From the NCBI GenBank assembly GCA_947172415.1, contig OX359197.1, positions 6,015,673 to 6,079,672 on the forward strand: a stretch of DNA of 64,000 nucleotides, given 5' to 3'. Each line of letters opens with the position of its first letter. Positions within the stretch are counted from its first letter, which is position 1. The translations under genes and the position numbers were made by a program. This DNA comes from Chondrosia reniformis. Lineage: Eukaryota > Porifera > Demospongiae > Chondrillida > Chondrillidae. Of the stretch, positions 54,158-64,000 are shown piece after piece. The notes beneath the pieces are model-generated. The model searched no databases and had not been told where the DNA came from. It saw only the letters and a list, made by a program, of their open reading frames with translations.

Positions 54158-57100
54158 ATGTATGATCGAGCTCCTCGCGTGATAACTGCTACAACAGGGA
54201 GTACTAACAGCGAGGTAGGACCTGGTTCTTATAATGTCAAGAGTAGCAAGGAGAGACTCTCAGGTACCTAGTTCTTTACAGCCAAACTGTAGCAATTCGC
54301 ACTTTACCTCTCCTTTCCACCCTTAGAAGGGTTTGCTCCCTTTTTGTCTCTTTCAAAGAGACAGTCATGTTTCGATGATCTTACACAATTGGATGTATCA
54401 CCCGGCCCGGGTAGATATAATTTAAAGGTTCCTTACGACGGCTTTAAAGGCGCTCCGACGCTTAACAGCCAGGTATGTCTCAACCGATGTTATTTGCTTC
54501 CAATTAAGTGCGGTCTTTCTAATGTAGTCTGAACGTTTCAAAGAAGAAGTGTCCCGCACGCCAGGTCCGGGCGCCTACGCTGTATCCAAAGAGAGCGACT
54601 GGATTAGAAATACCCACCCGAGCAAGAAAAGACAGACAGCATTCAATACAGGAGAAGTACGTATCTTTAAGACTGCAAAGGCCTTAGGTCCTGCTTATAG
54701 GTCAAATTCGGATTATGCTTCATTTTAATAATAATATAAGTCAAACTAGAGCTATTGACAGCTTCTGGCCAGTGGAGAACAAGGAAAAAGTTGAACTACA
54801 TATTAAGTCATATATTAGGTCAATTTTGGATAACATCCATGTCTGTAATCAAATCTTTCAGTATCTTGGCCTCATGACTGATGCCTTTTGCTCTTAAATA
54901 GTTCCACAGTGGTCGTGTGCTATACAAGAGGCAGCCTACTGCCCCATCAATCCCTGGAGTGGGACAGAACTACGGGTATGAGGACAGCGGAGATGGGGGG
55001 CTGGTCCCACAAGAGAAACCAGTACATGATCCAACAATGGGCCCCGCCTACTACAATGTCCAAGATGTGAGTCCTCACTTTCCACACTCCTATGCATCAT
55101 CACCTCCAGATATCCCTGACATCTCCGTCCAATACTGTTTTGTAGTCATCTACTGCAACTACTAAGAAATACAAAGGTTGTCAATTTAGTAAACTAAAAG
55201 AGAAGAGAAGCGAATTTATGACCAAGCAAGGTCCTGGTCCCGGTGACTATGACCCCAAACTCGCATCAGACATGGTCATGTCTCATGTAAAGGAGCAGAA
55301 ACCCATTACGGATCGACCAGAGAGTAGGGGAAAGTCCCCAGCTGTGAGTTACCATGTCATTATCCTACTTATCTATTACAGCCTTTTGACTGTATACGTA
55401 ATTGCAAAGTAATATTAATTTAGCTCGTATATGTATATCCACTTCATTTCTATTTTCCTTTGTACAATTGTTTGCTAGCTGCCAAGGTATCATGAAGTAA
55501 TAGCTAAACAAGCTGAGAAAAAGGTACGTACGTACGTATATACATATGTAGATTGGATTATTATTGCAGTGTATTGCTCAGGAGGCCTCTCATGTGAGCA
55601 GTATCTTTCTTCATTAGGCTGTCCCAGGTCCGGGGAAGTACGTCATCAAGTCCCAGTTCTCCAGAGAGCAGTCCAAGGAGCTCTTTGGATCACATTCTTT
55701 ACCCTTTGGCTCTACTTCAAAGGTAACTCAGTATACACACTTGATGTGTCTTTACCCTATGCTGTACCTCTTGAATACATATTATGTGTCTTTACCCTAT
55801 GCTGTACCTCTTGAATACATATTATGTGTCTTTACCCAATGCTGTACCTCTTGAATACATATTATGTGTCTTTACCCTATGCTGTACCTCTTGAATACAT
55901 ATTATGTGTCTTTACCCAATGCTGTACCTCTTGAATACATATTATGTGTCTTTACCCTATGCTGTACCTCTTGAATACATATTATGTGTCTTTACCCTAT
56001 GCTGTACCTCTTGAATACATATTATGCAATGTGCACTGCTATATTCTTGCATATGTAATGTGTTCCTGCAGAAGTACGTAAGTACATAAGTGTATTGCAG
56101 TATTTTGGTATTTGAAACTACTCCATTCCATCAGTTGTGTAATGTACATGTATGTAGCTACGTATGTACACTTGTTTAGAGGACATTGCTTTTCCTTTTT
56201 ACCGATTACCGGTTGCAACGTCTGATCTGGACAACCGACCCAAAAAATACATGTATAATATTGTATAGTTTCATATGTACACTTGTTTAGAGGTTCTCCA
56301 GTGCCAGCACAGCGGCTCCTGCTCCAGGATCTTATGATGACCCTCGCACTGCATTCGAGGGCAGCAAGAGGTACAGATAGCACTCATTCCTCTACAGAGC
56401 AGCTATCCTTACCATCCTACTACATGTGTGCCTTGCAGAGCTAGTGGTATCACAAGAAGTCCATTTGGGCAGACTTCAACGAGATTTAAGGAAGATAAAA
56501 ATATTAAAAGATTGCCAGGTGGGTTTAGCTTCCATGAGCACATTATACTGATGATACAGACTTTATTGACTTAATTATTGAAGAGTACATAAGTATCTGA
56601 CTTGTCTATGTACGTACGTATATGTACATGTGCTTGTGTCTAACTTGTGTAGGGCCGGGTGCCTACAATGACAATACAGTGACCAGTTTAGCAGCTAATC
56701 TGAACAGAGAAGCACTGTAAGATCTCCATTGATACTTTAAAGTTAAATATATGATCACATGCAATACCCAGTTAAACTGATACATGATGTACATTATTAG
56801 CAAAGTGTTCACCCGCTCTGTCTCTCATCCACCAAACATCTGTTACTCCTCCTAGGCTGGACTACCTGGGGGTGAAGGCAGCCTTTGGATCCACCTCTGT
56901 AAGGACACAGTCACTTGTCAAAAGAGATGAACTTAACAAGCCTGGTAATGCCTTACAGAAACATATTTGTACATACGTGGCATATTGCTCTTACATGATT
57001 AAAAATTAAAAACTTGTGGTTTAGTTATCTCTCTGATGACCCATGTGCACTTCCACAGGTCCTGCTCACTACAGTCCGAGTGACAGACAGCAAACCTTGA

Positions 57101-58096
57101 TGTACCAGAAACCTATGGCCAGTTTTGCATCAACCTCCAGAAGATTGTACGAACCACCACCTATAGTTACCAGCATTCCTCCGCCGGGCTCTTATGAGGT
57201 GGCCGATTCATATCATGTCACCCAAGGCAAGTATTTACCAATGTCTGTTCACAAATTATTACATAATTAGCATGCACACTGGAATAATATATTTTAAATG
57301 TCTTCCTCATATTTTATGCTGTTAAAGAATTACTGAAGACGTTAGAATTGTAGATTTAGATACGTAGTCAGGTTGTCCTTATGGATATTTGACTTGTATT
57401 CTTTGCTACCATCCTACGTACATATGTACATATGTGTCCATTAGATAAAAAGGACATCAAATCGGCCACAAATGGACACAAAGTGGCATTCAGTAGCACA
57501 AGCACTCGCTCCCAGAAGCCCGCTGACATGCTGCTAGAGGAGCCAGACCGACACAACCCAGGTAAACACGTATAGTGGTCACCTATTGGTGAGGTAGTCA
57601 TTGTACGGGGAACAAGCAGTAACAAGCTCACTGATAGAGCAAGTGGGGGCTGGCACCTTTGGACTGACGACACTGATTTTGTGTTTTTCTTCTATACTGT
57701 GTGACAAACTGATTACTTGTGGTTTGCTTATCACTCTGCTCATGTTTATGTGTACCTGTATATACACTCAGGACCAGGAGAATACCAGATTGAACAAGGA
57801 CTGGTGAAGCCTGGAAAACAAGGGGAGATTTCATCGAGAGAGCATCGCTTCAAGACACCAAACAATACTGTACCTGGACCAGGCGCTTATTCTGTAAGCT
57901 AGTATTTTGAAACTGTGGAATAACATGTTAAAGTTATTTTTTTACTATTTCTTGGCAGTTGAGCGTTTCAATGAAGAACACCTTGCTGAAGGGTACCTTC
58001 AATAGCAGCCTACACAACCCTTTGAGCGACGAATCAGCCAAGAAAGATTCCAACTTACCCAGCAAAGGAACACATTCATTTGACCTAAGTGTGTAA
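54158..58096 (+). CDS. STPG2: Sperm-tail PG-rich repeat protein STPG2
   Basis: Fifteen exons join in frame to 576 residues: 54158-54263, 54327-54472, 54528-54656, 54902-55066, 55167-55343, 55479-55523, 55618-55722, 56291-56370, 56439-56518, 56653-56716, 56856-56944, 57059-57226, 57445-57561, 57772-57893, 57959-58096. About ten PG-rich motifs recur (VGPGSYNV, PGPGRYNL, PGPGAYAV, PGPGDYD, PGPGKYVI, APGSYDD, PGAYND, PPGSYEV, PGEYQI, PGPGAYSV). The MYDRAPR start and the QPTAPSIPG then MGPAYYNV block are typical of STPG2. Related proteins lie on or inside axonemal microtubules. The second possible ATG 10 bp upstream runs into a stop, fixing the start. Intron 12 uses a GC donor (CAAG|GCAAGT). Confidence 0.9.
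55745..56024. repeat. Seven 40-bp tandem units in STPG2 intron 7
   Basis: The unit runs from TGTGTCTTTACCC(T/A)ATGCTG through TACCTCTTGAATACATATTA, almost identical in all copies apart from one T/A difference. It starts 22 bp after the exon 7 donor. Confidence 0.95.
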
Positions 58097-58178
58097 ATGT
58101 TTAATTTATCAGGGGTGTGGTTTTATAAGCGGCCATTTTATATATGAAGGAGGGTAGGTATATAGGTATATAACCGAA

Positions 58179-61100
58179 ATGAAGCTCTATTTTTTGACGT
58201 TGTTCTTGATGTTCGTGGCGTGGTACCTCAGTTCCAACGAAACGCGGAAAAGTGGGCGAACACCGCTGATAAGTTTTGGTTAGAATATAATGAAAACGTA
58301 CATGAATACCTTTTGCAGCTTTTTAAAATTGCATTTTTCAATTAACGTAGATATCTATTAGCAAGGTAGCCTACTAACTGCCACACGTGATTGTCTGTTG
58401 CACTCTATGTTTGCACGTAGACAATGAATACTATTTTCCTCCTGAAATGGTTGTCATGCCAACCACGGTGGATGATCTTGCTCTAACACTAATAGATGCC
58501 AACAGGAAGGGAAGTAAGGTACGTGTGGTTGGATCTGGTCACAGTTGGTCTCCTGTGGCAACCTCTTCAAATGTGATCATTTCACTGGCAAAAATGACAG
58601 GTTGGTTAACATTGGCCAAAGTTATGTATAGTCTTACTTGTGTACATTACATACTGTAATGTTTTCTAAAATGAAAAGTAATACATATGCCATATTGGTT
58701 GTATAGAAATACATATTCATTAAGTTTATTATTTTTATTGTTAATTTGAAACTTTTAATATTCAACAAGTTCCTTTACTGTATAATATGTAAATGTTTAT
58801 CTCTTCCACTTCACTGTGTAAGGTATTGTTAGCCTGAACACAGTTTCAAAGGAGGTGACTGTCCTCGCTGGGACAACACTGTATGATCTCTCAAAGCTGC
58901 TGGAGGATCAGGGCTATGCTCTCCCAATACTGCCCAGCATATCTGACCAAACTGTAGCTGGAGCTGTAGCTACTGGTGAGTCTTACTTATAAGTGGAAGG
59001 GCTTTGCTGCATACATACATTTAGTGGTGATCATGTGACCTCCAGCCAATGAGATTCAAGGTTATTGGCCTCACTATTGACTCAGAATAATCAACTAAGG
59101 AAAAGTGTGCATCATTTGATTTTAATCTTTAATCATGTGACCTTCTCTGCAGAATTCCATTGGCTGGAGGTCACATGATCAGCACTAATTACGTATACTG
59201 TATACCGTATATTATTTATTGTTGGCATATCTAATTCAGCTACTCATATGACGGGTGTATACCACAAGAACATGGCCAACTTGGTGACAGAATTTAAAAT
59301 GATTTTAGCCAATGGAACAGTATGTACTTCTAATACATCTTTTACTTTATCCATCCTTCCATCCCATCAATCCATCCATCCTTCCATCCCACCCCATCAA
59401 TCCATCCATCCTTCCATCCCATCCCATCAATCCATCCATCCTTCTATCTATCCATCAATATATCTATTGATTTTTATGATTCAGTCAGTTTCAGTCAAAA
59501 AGTATTCTCCTCTATATGAGAGTGGTCTTATAAATATTGGACTTTTTGGGGTAATCACTGAGATTACCTTTCAATTTGTAGAAGCATATCATCTCAAAGA
59601 GATTGTACAGGTATTATTCACATTTAACTATAGAAAGATGCTGTACATGTTTGCATTGTCCTTCAAATGTATTTCACTAGCCTCTGCCCCTTTCTGAGTG
59701 TTTGGAGAAGATGGAGACACTGTTTCATTCAGCTGAGCATGTTAAGATGTGGCTAGAGATCCATTCTGAGTCTTGTGGATTATTTCAGTTCAACAGGACT
59801 GAAGAGAAAGTGAAAAATAATCCTTCACCTCTCTTCATGAAAGTTACAGTACGTCTGTCTATTCAAATATATATTTGTGCACATAACTAATGGAGTGGTA
59901 GACTTAGCTATGGGCATGTATAGTGTCAGGTACGTACCACTGTGCAGCTGGTATACAGAGGTGGCTTCTTAGGAGTGAAGTATTGGGGATTTCCTGTGTT
60001 GCCTTTAAGTATTGGTCTGGCTTGACCAGATGAAGGTTTAGTTAGAGCATATTGTAAAATGGATACTATGAATATGATTGAGCAAAGTGTTCCACAGTAG
60101 TTTGATGGTCTTATTGCCTCTACCAGGGCTACCTGTTTGAAGTGATCCAGTGGATAGCTGGTATTGCCCCATCTTGTGTTGGAGGGAAGGTGATGGAACT
60201 GCTGTTGAAGTCCGGGGTGGTTTTTCCGCCCCAAGAAAGGATTGATTTGTACAGAAATGTATTCAACATACCAAATTACCAAGTACTGAGAGAAAGTATT
60301 TAGCGAAATAATGGGTGGCCATTTTTAATTAATTAAAGCCTTGTTTTTCATGTAGGCTACTCATATTGAAGCAGAACTGTCAGTGGCTTTGGAGAATTGC
60401 AGCGCAGCCCTCTCTGATTTGATAGATCTGGTGCATACAAAGCATATAGTTATCAACTACATCATAGAGGTAATGCCTTAACTGAAATGTGTTTGCCACA
60501 ATTCTGTTACTAGAATTTTCAAATTACCACCAAAATACCAATTAAGGAATTTAAGTAATCAATTTTGTATTGAATATAGTGTATTTAATTGTTTCTAAAA
60601 CACTTACTAACATAAATAGGTTAAATAATAGGGATAAAATGTCTTCCGTAGTTTGAATACAGGAATTTTGCATGTGATTATGCAATGGACATGTGAAATC
60701 AATGCCACTGAAGTGCAAACATATTTGTTAGTTATTTTCCAGTCACAATCTCAGATGTTCCACCTATTCCTTTTTTGCTTTCTTGGTGGGCAACAATAGG
60801 AATGTCTTCCCAATCCCCCTCAAGTAGCAAAGGTTCAACATAAGCCTCGTTACCTCCAAAAGGTGTCCCATCCATAGCAATCTATGAAAAGTATTACATA
60901 ATCTATGTGTCAATTTGTAAGAAACAATTTGTAAGAAACAAATTGAGAAATATAACAGTTTATTTAAGTGTGTACAATTAGTACTTAGACACAAGGCATA
61001 ATAGAAGTGATTTAAAACCAGTTACTACATGTTGCCTTTCATTATATTGTTACGGCAAAATTTAAGAGGTGTTGATTCAGTGTTCACACTAAACCAACAG

Positions 61101-61967
61101 TTTTAAAGGATAATTTGATTTTTACTATTATGAATGAAAACTTTTGATTGTTCTAAACAAGATTATTTTGTTAAGAATTGAACTTACTATATCGTTATTC
61201 TATTTAAGCACTTTGTCGTTTTCTTTGGCTTACACAATCAATTAAGTTCTGTTGTAATTGCTTACGTAGCCGGAAATGTTTAATATGATGGGCAAGGTTT
61301 GGTGTACATTTCACCATCATCAAACATTTGTAATTTCATTTGTTTTGTTGTTATAGTTAAATTACCTCATTTGTTTCAGATATAAATTTAATTAATAGAC
61401 TTTTACTTAGGGTTCTACCCTTAGTGTCTTCCCTTTGCGAACTTTCAAAACATGTTGTGGCTTTCATTGCCTAAACTTATAATTGCGTAGGATATTTGAT
61501 GTAAATAACCAGTTAACTATAAGACACAAGTCAAGAATGTCATCTACAAATTTGTGACTGACTACAATATATATTATTGTGACACATAAGGTAGACCAAG
61601 TTTTTTCATGTGAATATATATTTGAAGATATTTATGATTCAAATATATCCTTTGTGTCCCCTTTAAGGTGCGTGTAGTTGCGGCAGATAAGCTGTGGATG
61701 AGTCCCAACTACAATCAACTCTCATGTCACATCACCCAGCTCTTGTACAATCCATCAGAGGATAAGATTAAAACCTACTTTGAAGGATTTTATCTCAGAA
61801 GTAGACAATTTAGGGGAAGGCCCCACTGGGGTAAATGGTTTCATTCCAATTTCAAAGACATGTCAGAAATGTATCCGAAATTGAAAGATTTCCTTCAACT
61901 CAGAAAAGAAATGGATCCAAAAGGAATTTTTGTCAATGACTTCTTAAAGGAAACATTTGACTTGTAG
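58179..61967 (+). CDS. L-gulonolactone-oxidase-like FAD enzyme
   Basis: Nine exons join in frame to 458 residues: 58179-58278, 58421-58600, 58823-58975, 59240-59319, 59485-59610, 59681-59848, 60127-60282, 60356-60469, 61668-61967. A hydrophobic signal peptide or anchor ([17 protein letters not shown]) opens the protein. The FAD-binding PCMH domain shows [20 protein letters not shown] (His in the position of the covalent flavin link), AGTTLYDLS and [11 protein letters not shown]. The C-terminal ALO domain ends with RPHWGK and [12 protein letters not shown]. The family oxidises aldonolactones in ascorbate synthesis; the exact substrate is not certain. Only 82 bp separate its ATG from the STPG2 stop. 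The exon 5 acceptor has nearby alternatives. Confidence 0.88.
59021..59188. mobile_element. MITE with about 30-bp inverted repeats
   Basis: TTAGTGGTGATCATGTGACC at the left matches the complement of GGTCACATGATCAGCACTAA at the right with two mismatches, extending inward through CCAGCCAATG/CATTGGCTGG. It lies in the intron before exon 4 and has no ORF. Confidence 0.8.
59345..59460. repeat. Simple CCAT-type repeat
   Basis: CATCCATCCTTCCATCCC units alternate with CATCAAT in the intron after exon 4 of the gulonolactone-oxidase-like gene. Confidence 0.9.
60732..60881 (-). CDS. Orphan terminal coding exon, unidentified gene
   Basis: After an acceptor (TTTTCATAG) a 49-codon open frame ends in TAA. 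It reads [20 protein letters not shown], then [12 protein letters not shown] and GTSEIVTGK. Composition is protein-like and unlike the AT-rich intron around it. It lies inside the last intron of the gulonolactone-oxidase-like gene on the opposite strand. I found no convincing upstream exon between here and the STIL stop at 62641, and I do not recognise the family. It may be the last exon of a nested gene, an exon relic, or chance. Confidence 0.4.
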   Translation of the reverse strand: MAMDGTPFGGNEAYVEPLLLEGDWEDIPIVAHQESKKGIGGTSEIVTGK

Positions 61968-62640
61968 ATACCTAATATGGTGTATGACTCGAGCATGGTA
62001 TATCCATCTCCTTCAATGTTTATTTAATACTTTTATCTTTTTCATGGGATTGTATATATATACTCATAAGCGCCTACTCACTGCACTGCTGTAACTGATA
62101 TTTATCCCTGCCAACTCATTAGCATCTAATTAGTTGAGTTTATAGTTAATTAAACAAACCACTTTAAGATCAATCAAAGGCATATACACACTTATGAGTA
62201 TAATTGGGAAGAGATACCTGTTTATGAGTTAAGTAAGTTAAATAATAAATGAAGTTAGAAGTAGAGATGAACAAGGCAGTGGTCATGTGATAAAACTAAC
62301 CATACATTAAGTAGCCACACACATCATTTTTATATATGTTTTAGTCTCTTTTAGTGATGACAAGAAACAATTGCGATAAAACAATTGCAAACTCTGCCAT
62401 TCCAAAAAGCTTTGTTTTTCTATTAATAATTTTATGATATAGCATCAACTATCAACCTGTAGGAAGGAACAGCTAAAAGCACACTTCTATATTGCCCTGC
62501 ATGGACCGGTATTAACACTTCAACAAGGAATATTTTCTATGTGTAGTATATCATATATGACAAGCATAAAAACCAGAAGTCAGAATCATGAGGTTAACTA
62601 GACATAATGACTTATATATATATAATACATATTTATGAAA
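61968..62640. other. Spacer between convergent GULO-like and STIL genes
   Basis: AT-rich 3' flanks. AGTGTGTATATGCC-type sequence near 62175-62200 and ATATACTCATAAGCG near 62053-62070 form a loose inverted pair (ACTCATAAG / CTTATGAGT). No coding exon is seen. Confidence 0.5.
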
Positions 62641-64000
62641 TCAAAACAGTTTTGGGAGTTCTCTTAATCTGTCAATATTGAGTACATTCTCTTTGAGAGT
62701 AGTTGTATCCACTTCATTCTGCAATAGCCCATGCCTCTTAAAATATTCCTTAGTTGCCATGGAAACCTCCCTTGGTCCCAAAGTGTGATTGTTAATCTGA
62801 ATTGCTACAAATAGACAAGATAGACAATTCCTTGAGATTAAGGATTATACAGTTCGTTAAATACATAAATATCCTACATAGTCCATGTAATGGTGACATA
62901 CGTACGTATGTAAAACATACATTCATTCCTCAGGTACTTCAAAGCAATCTTATCAGCTTCCTCACACACTGTGGTCATACTCATATCAGTCAAAGGGATC
63001 TGGATCTTGGGGACCGGAAGCATGGACACTTCGGGTTGGTACCTGTAATATTATGCATATACATGTTAATGGATAGGGCAGTTGTGTTTCTTCAGCAATC
63101 CCTACTTAGGGAGTACTACATACCTACATACGTATTGGTACAGAATAATGCATCAATAGTAAAATAGATCAACATGAATTAGAGAACATTTGGTGAAGGA
63201 TTTTGTAACAGTACAGGCCCAAAATATAGGGTTGACAGAAAACCTCTGGATATCTATTCACTAAACCTTTGAAGTTTCCACTCATAACTCAATTTAACAG
63301 CTTGTTAATAACTCCAGTGCACCATTATACTGACATACTTAAAAAGGAATACATAATAGGAATAGCATGGTAATGTAACTTACTTAATATGAGGAATGGG
63401 TGGTATATATACACTGACTGGTTGCTCTTGATAACTGTTTGATTGGCTGGGCTCTCTTGGAAGAGATGATGAAGTATCTGTTGTGTCAGATCCAGAAGAT
63501 GCTGTAAAAGTGCTGATAGAAGAAGATGAACTGAGAGGCAGAGGTTCTGATTCCAAAGTTAGAAGTTGCTGAATATTTCCCTAATTTTAATATGGAGATT
63601 CAAGTTACCAATAAAATGTACATGGACCCTTGTACGTACGTAAACAACATCAGAAGGAGATGGATTTCTTACTAGAATATTCTGATAAATGTCCTCATCT
63701 TCTAAGGTACCCTTAATTTCTTGATTTCTCTGATGTTCAAGAACGCTCACACTATCCCCGACCCCAGGAGAACTCAGCTGACTTAGCTGTTTCATTCTAC
63801 CATCACAGCCTGGAAATGATAAAGGACATACTATTCCATTTAAAGGCTTAGCTACGTAAATAACCTTAAATATACTCTATGGAATCCTATACATGGAAGG
63901 GATGACAAGGAGGGTGTGGTTGGCTGTTGGCCACACCCTCATTTACCTGATAGCGAAGAAGGCATATCGTTTTCATCATCCTCCAACTGACCAAGTTCCC
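62641..64000 (-). CDS. STIL: Centriole duplication factor STIL, 3' part
   Basis: Five exons of the C-terminal part are visible: >63947-64000, 63646-63809, 63384-63580, 62921-63042, 62641-62804; the gene runs off the window end. The segment DIYQNIL matches the human KIYQDLL region. EEADKIALKYLRNE and the STAN-like block SMATKEYFKRHGLLQ are conserved, and the last residues IDRLRELPKLF match the human ending KRLRQLPKLF. STIL/Ana2/SAS-5 binds PLK4 and SAS-6 to build the centriole cartwheel. Acidic and Ser/Pro-rich linkers separate the motifs. The exon 63384-63580 to 62921-63042 junction phase fits (AA|G). The donor at 63646 is weak (GTT|gtttac), so that junction is less sure. Confidence 0.88.

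Overview
This window is eukaryotic nuclear DNA from an early-branching metazoan, most likely a demosponge. The reasons are short phase-consistent introns, a dense gene layout, AT-rich spacers with many TACGTA palindromes, and animal genes (RYK, GREB1-like, STIL, LITAF-type, TRAF-type) beside lineage-specific 7TM receptors. The species is inferred from gene content and style, not shown by any marker. Most genes were rebuilt by hand from splice signals. For PMS2, GREB1-like, MAPK15, TCEA, ESCO, BCKDHB, STPG2 and the gulonolactone-oxidase-like gene the exon phases close into uninterrupted frames of family-typical length.

Layout. 0.2-2.2 kb: a tandem pair of 7TM receptor genes, the first cut off by a dispersed repeat. 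2.75-4.0 kb (+): SH3-RING-TRAF zinc-finger protein. 4.4-11.7 kb (-): PMS2, 17 exons. 12.1-25.4 kb (-): GREB1-like, 11 coding exons. 26.5-32.0 kb (-): MAPK15 (ERK7/8), sharing a short divergent promoter with a pair of LITAF-domain genes (32.1-34.1 kb, +). 35.2-39.9 kb (-): TFIIS (TCEA), with an intronless 7TM gene nested in its second intron. 40.0-43.4 kb (-): ESCO cohesin acetyltransferase. 43.9-45.6 kb (+): intronless RYK-like Wnt receptor pseudokinase. 46.2-47.4 kb (-): proline-rich single-pass protein. 47.8-48.0 kb: broken CYRI/FAM49 fragment. 48.4-54.05 kb (-): BCKDHB, divergent from STPG2 (54.2-58.1 kb, +). 58.2-62.0 kb (+): FAD-dependent gulonolactone-oxidase-like enzyme. 62.6 kb to the window end (-): 3' part of STIL.

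Functional themes. Genome maintenance and cell cycle (PMS2, ESCO, STIL), cilium/centriole biology (MAPK15, STPG2, STIL), transcription (TCEA, GREB1-like), Wnt or TNF-type signalling (RYK, TRAF-like) and metabolism (BCKDHB, gulonolactone-oxidase-like). Nothing shows that these neighbours act as one pathway.

The most unusual signal is a link between tandem repeats and splice sites. Intron 7 of PMS2 is mostly a 33-bp minisatellite of about 50 units, and each unit is a copy of the 3' splice site of the next exon. Every copy except the last is followed, in the PMS2 frame, by a stop after ten codons. Similar splice-site copies occur at an ESCO donor, a MAPK15 donor and an STPG2 acceptor. Other notable items are two GC-AG introns, a 14-nt microexon, a pure ACAT array of about 840 bp, several TIR elements, and very tight gene spacing (82-135 bp between some coding regions).
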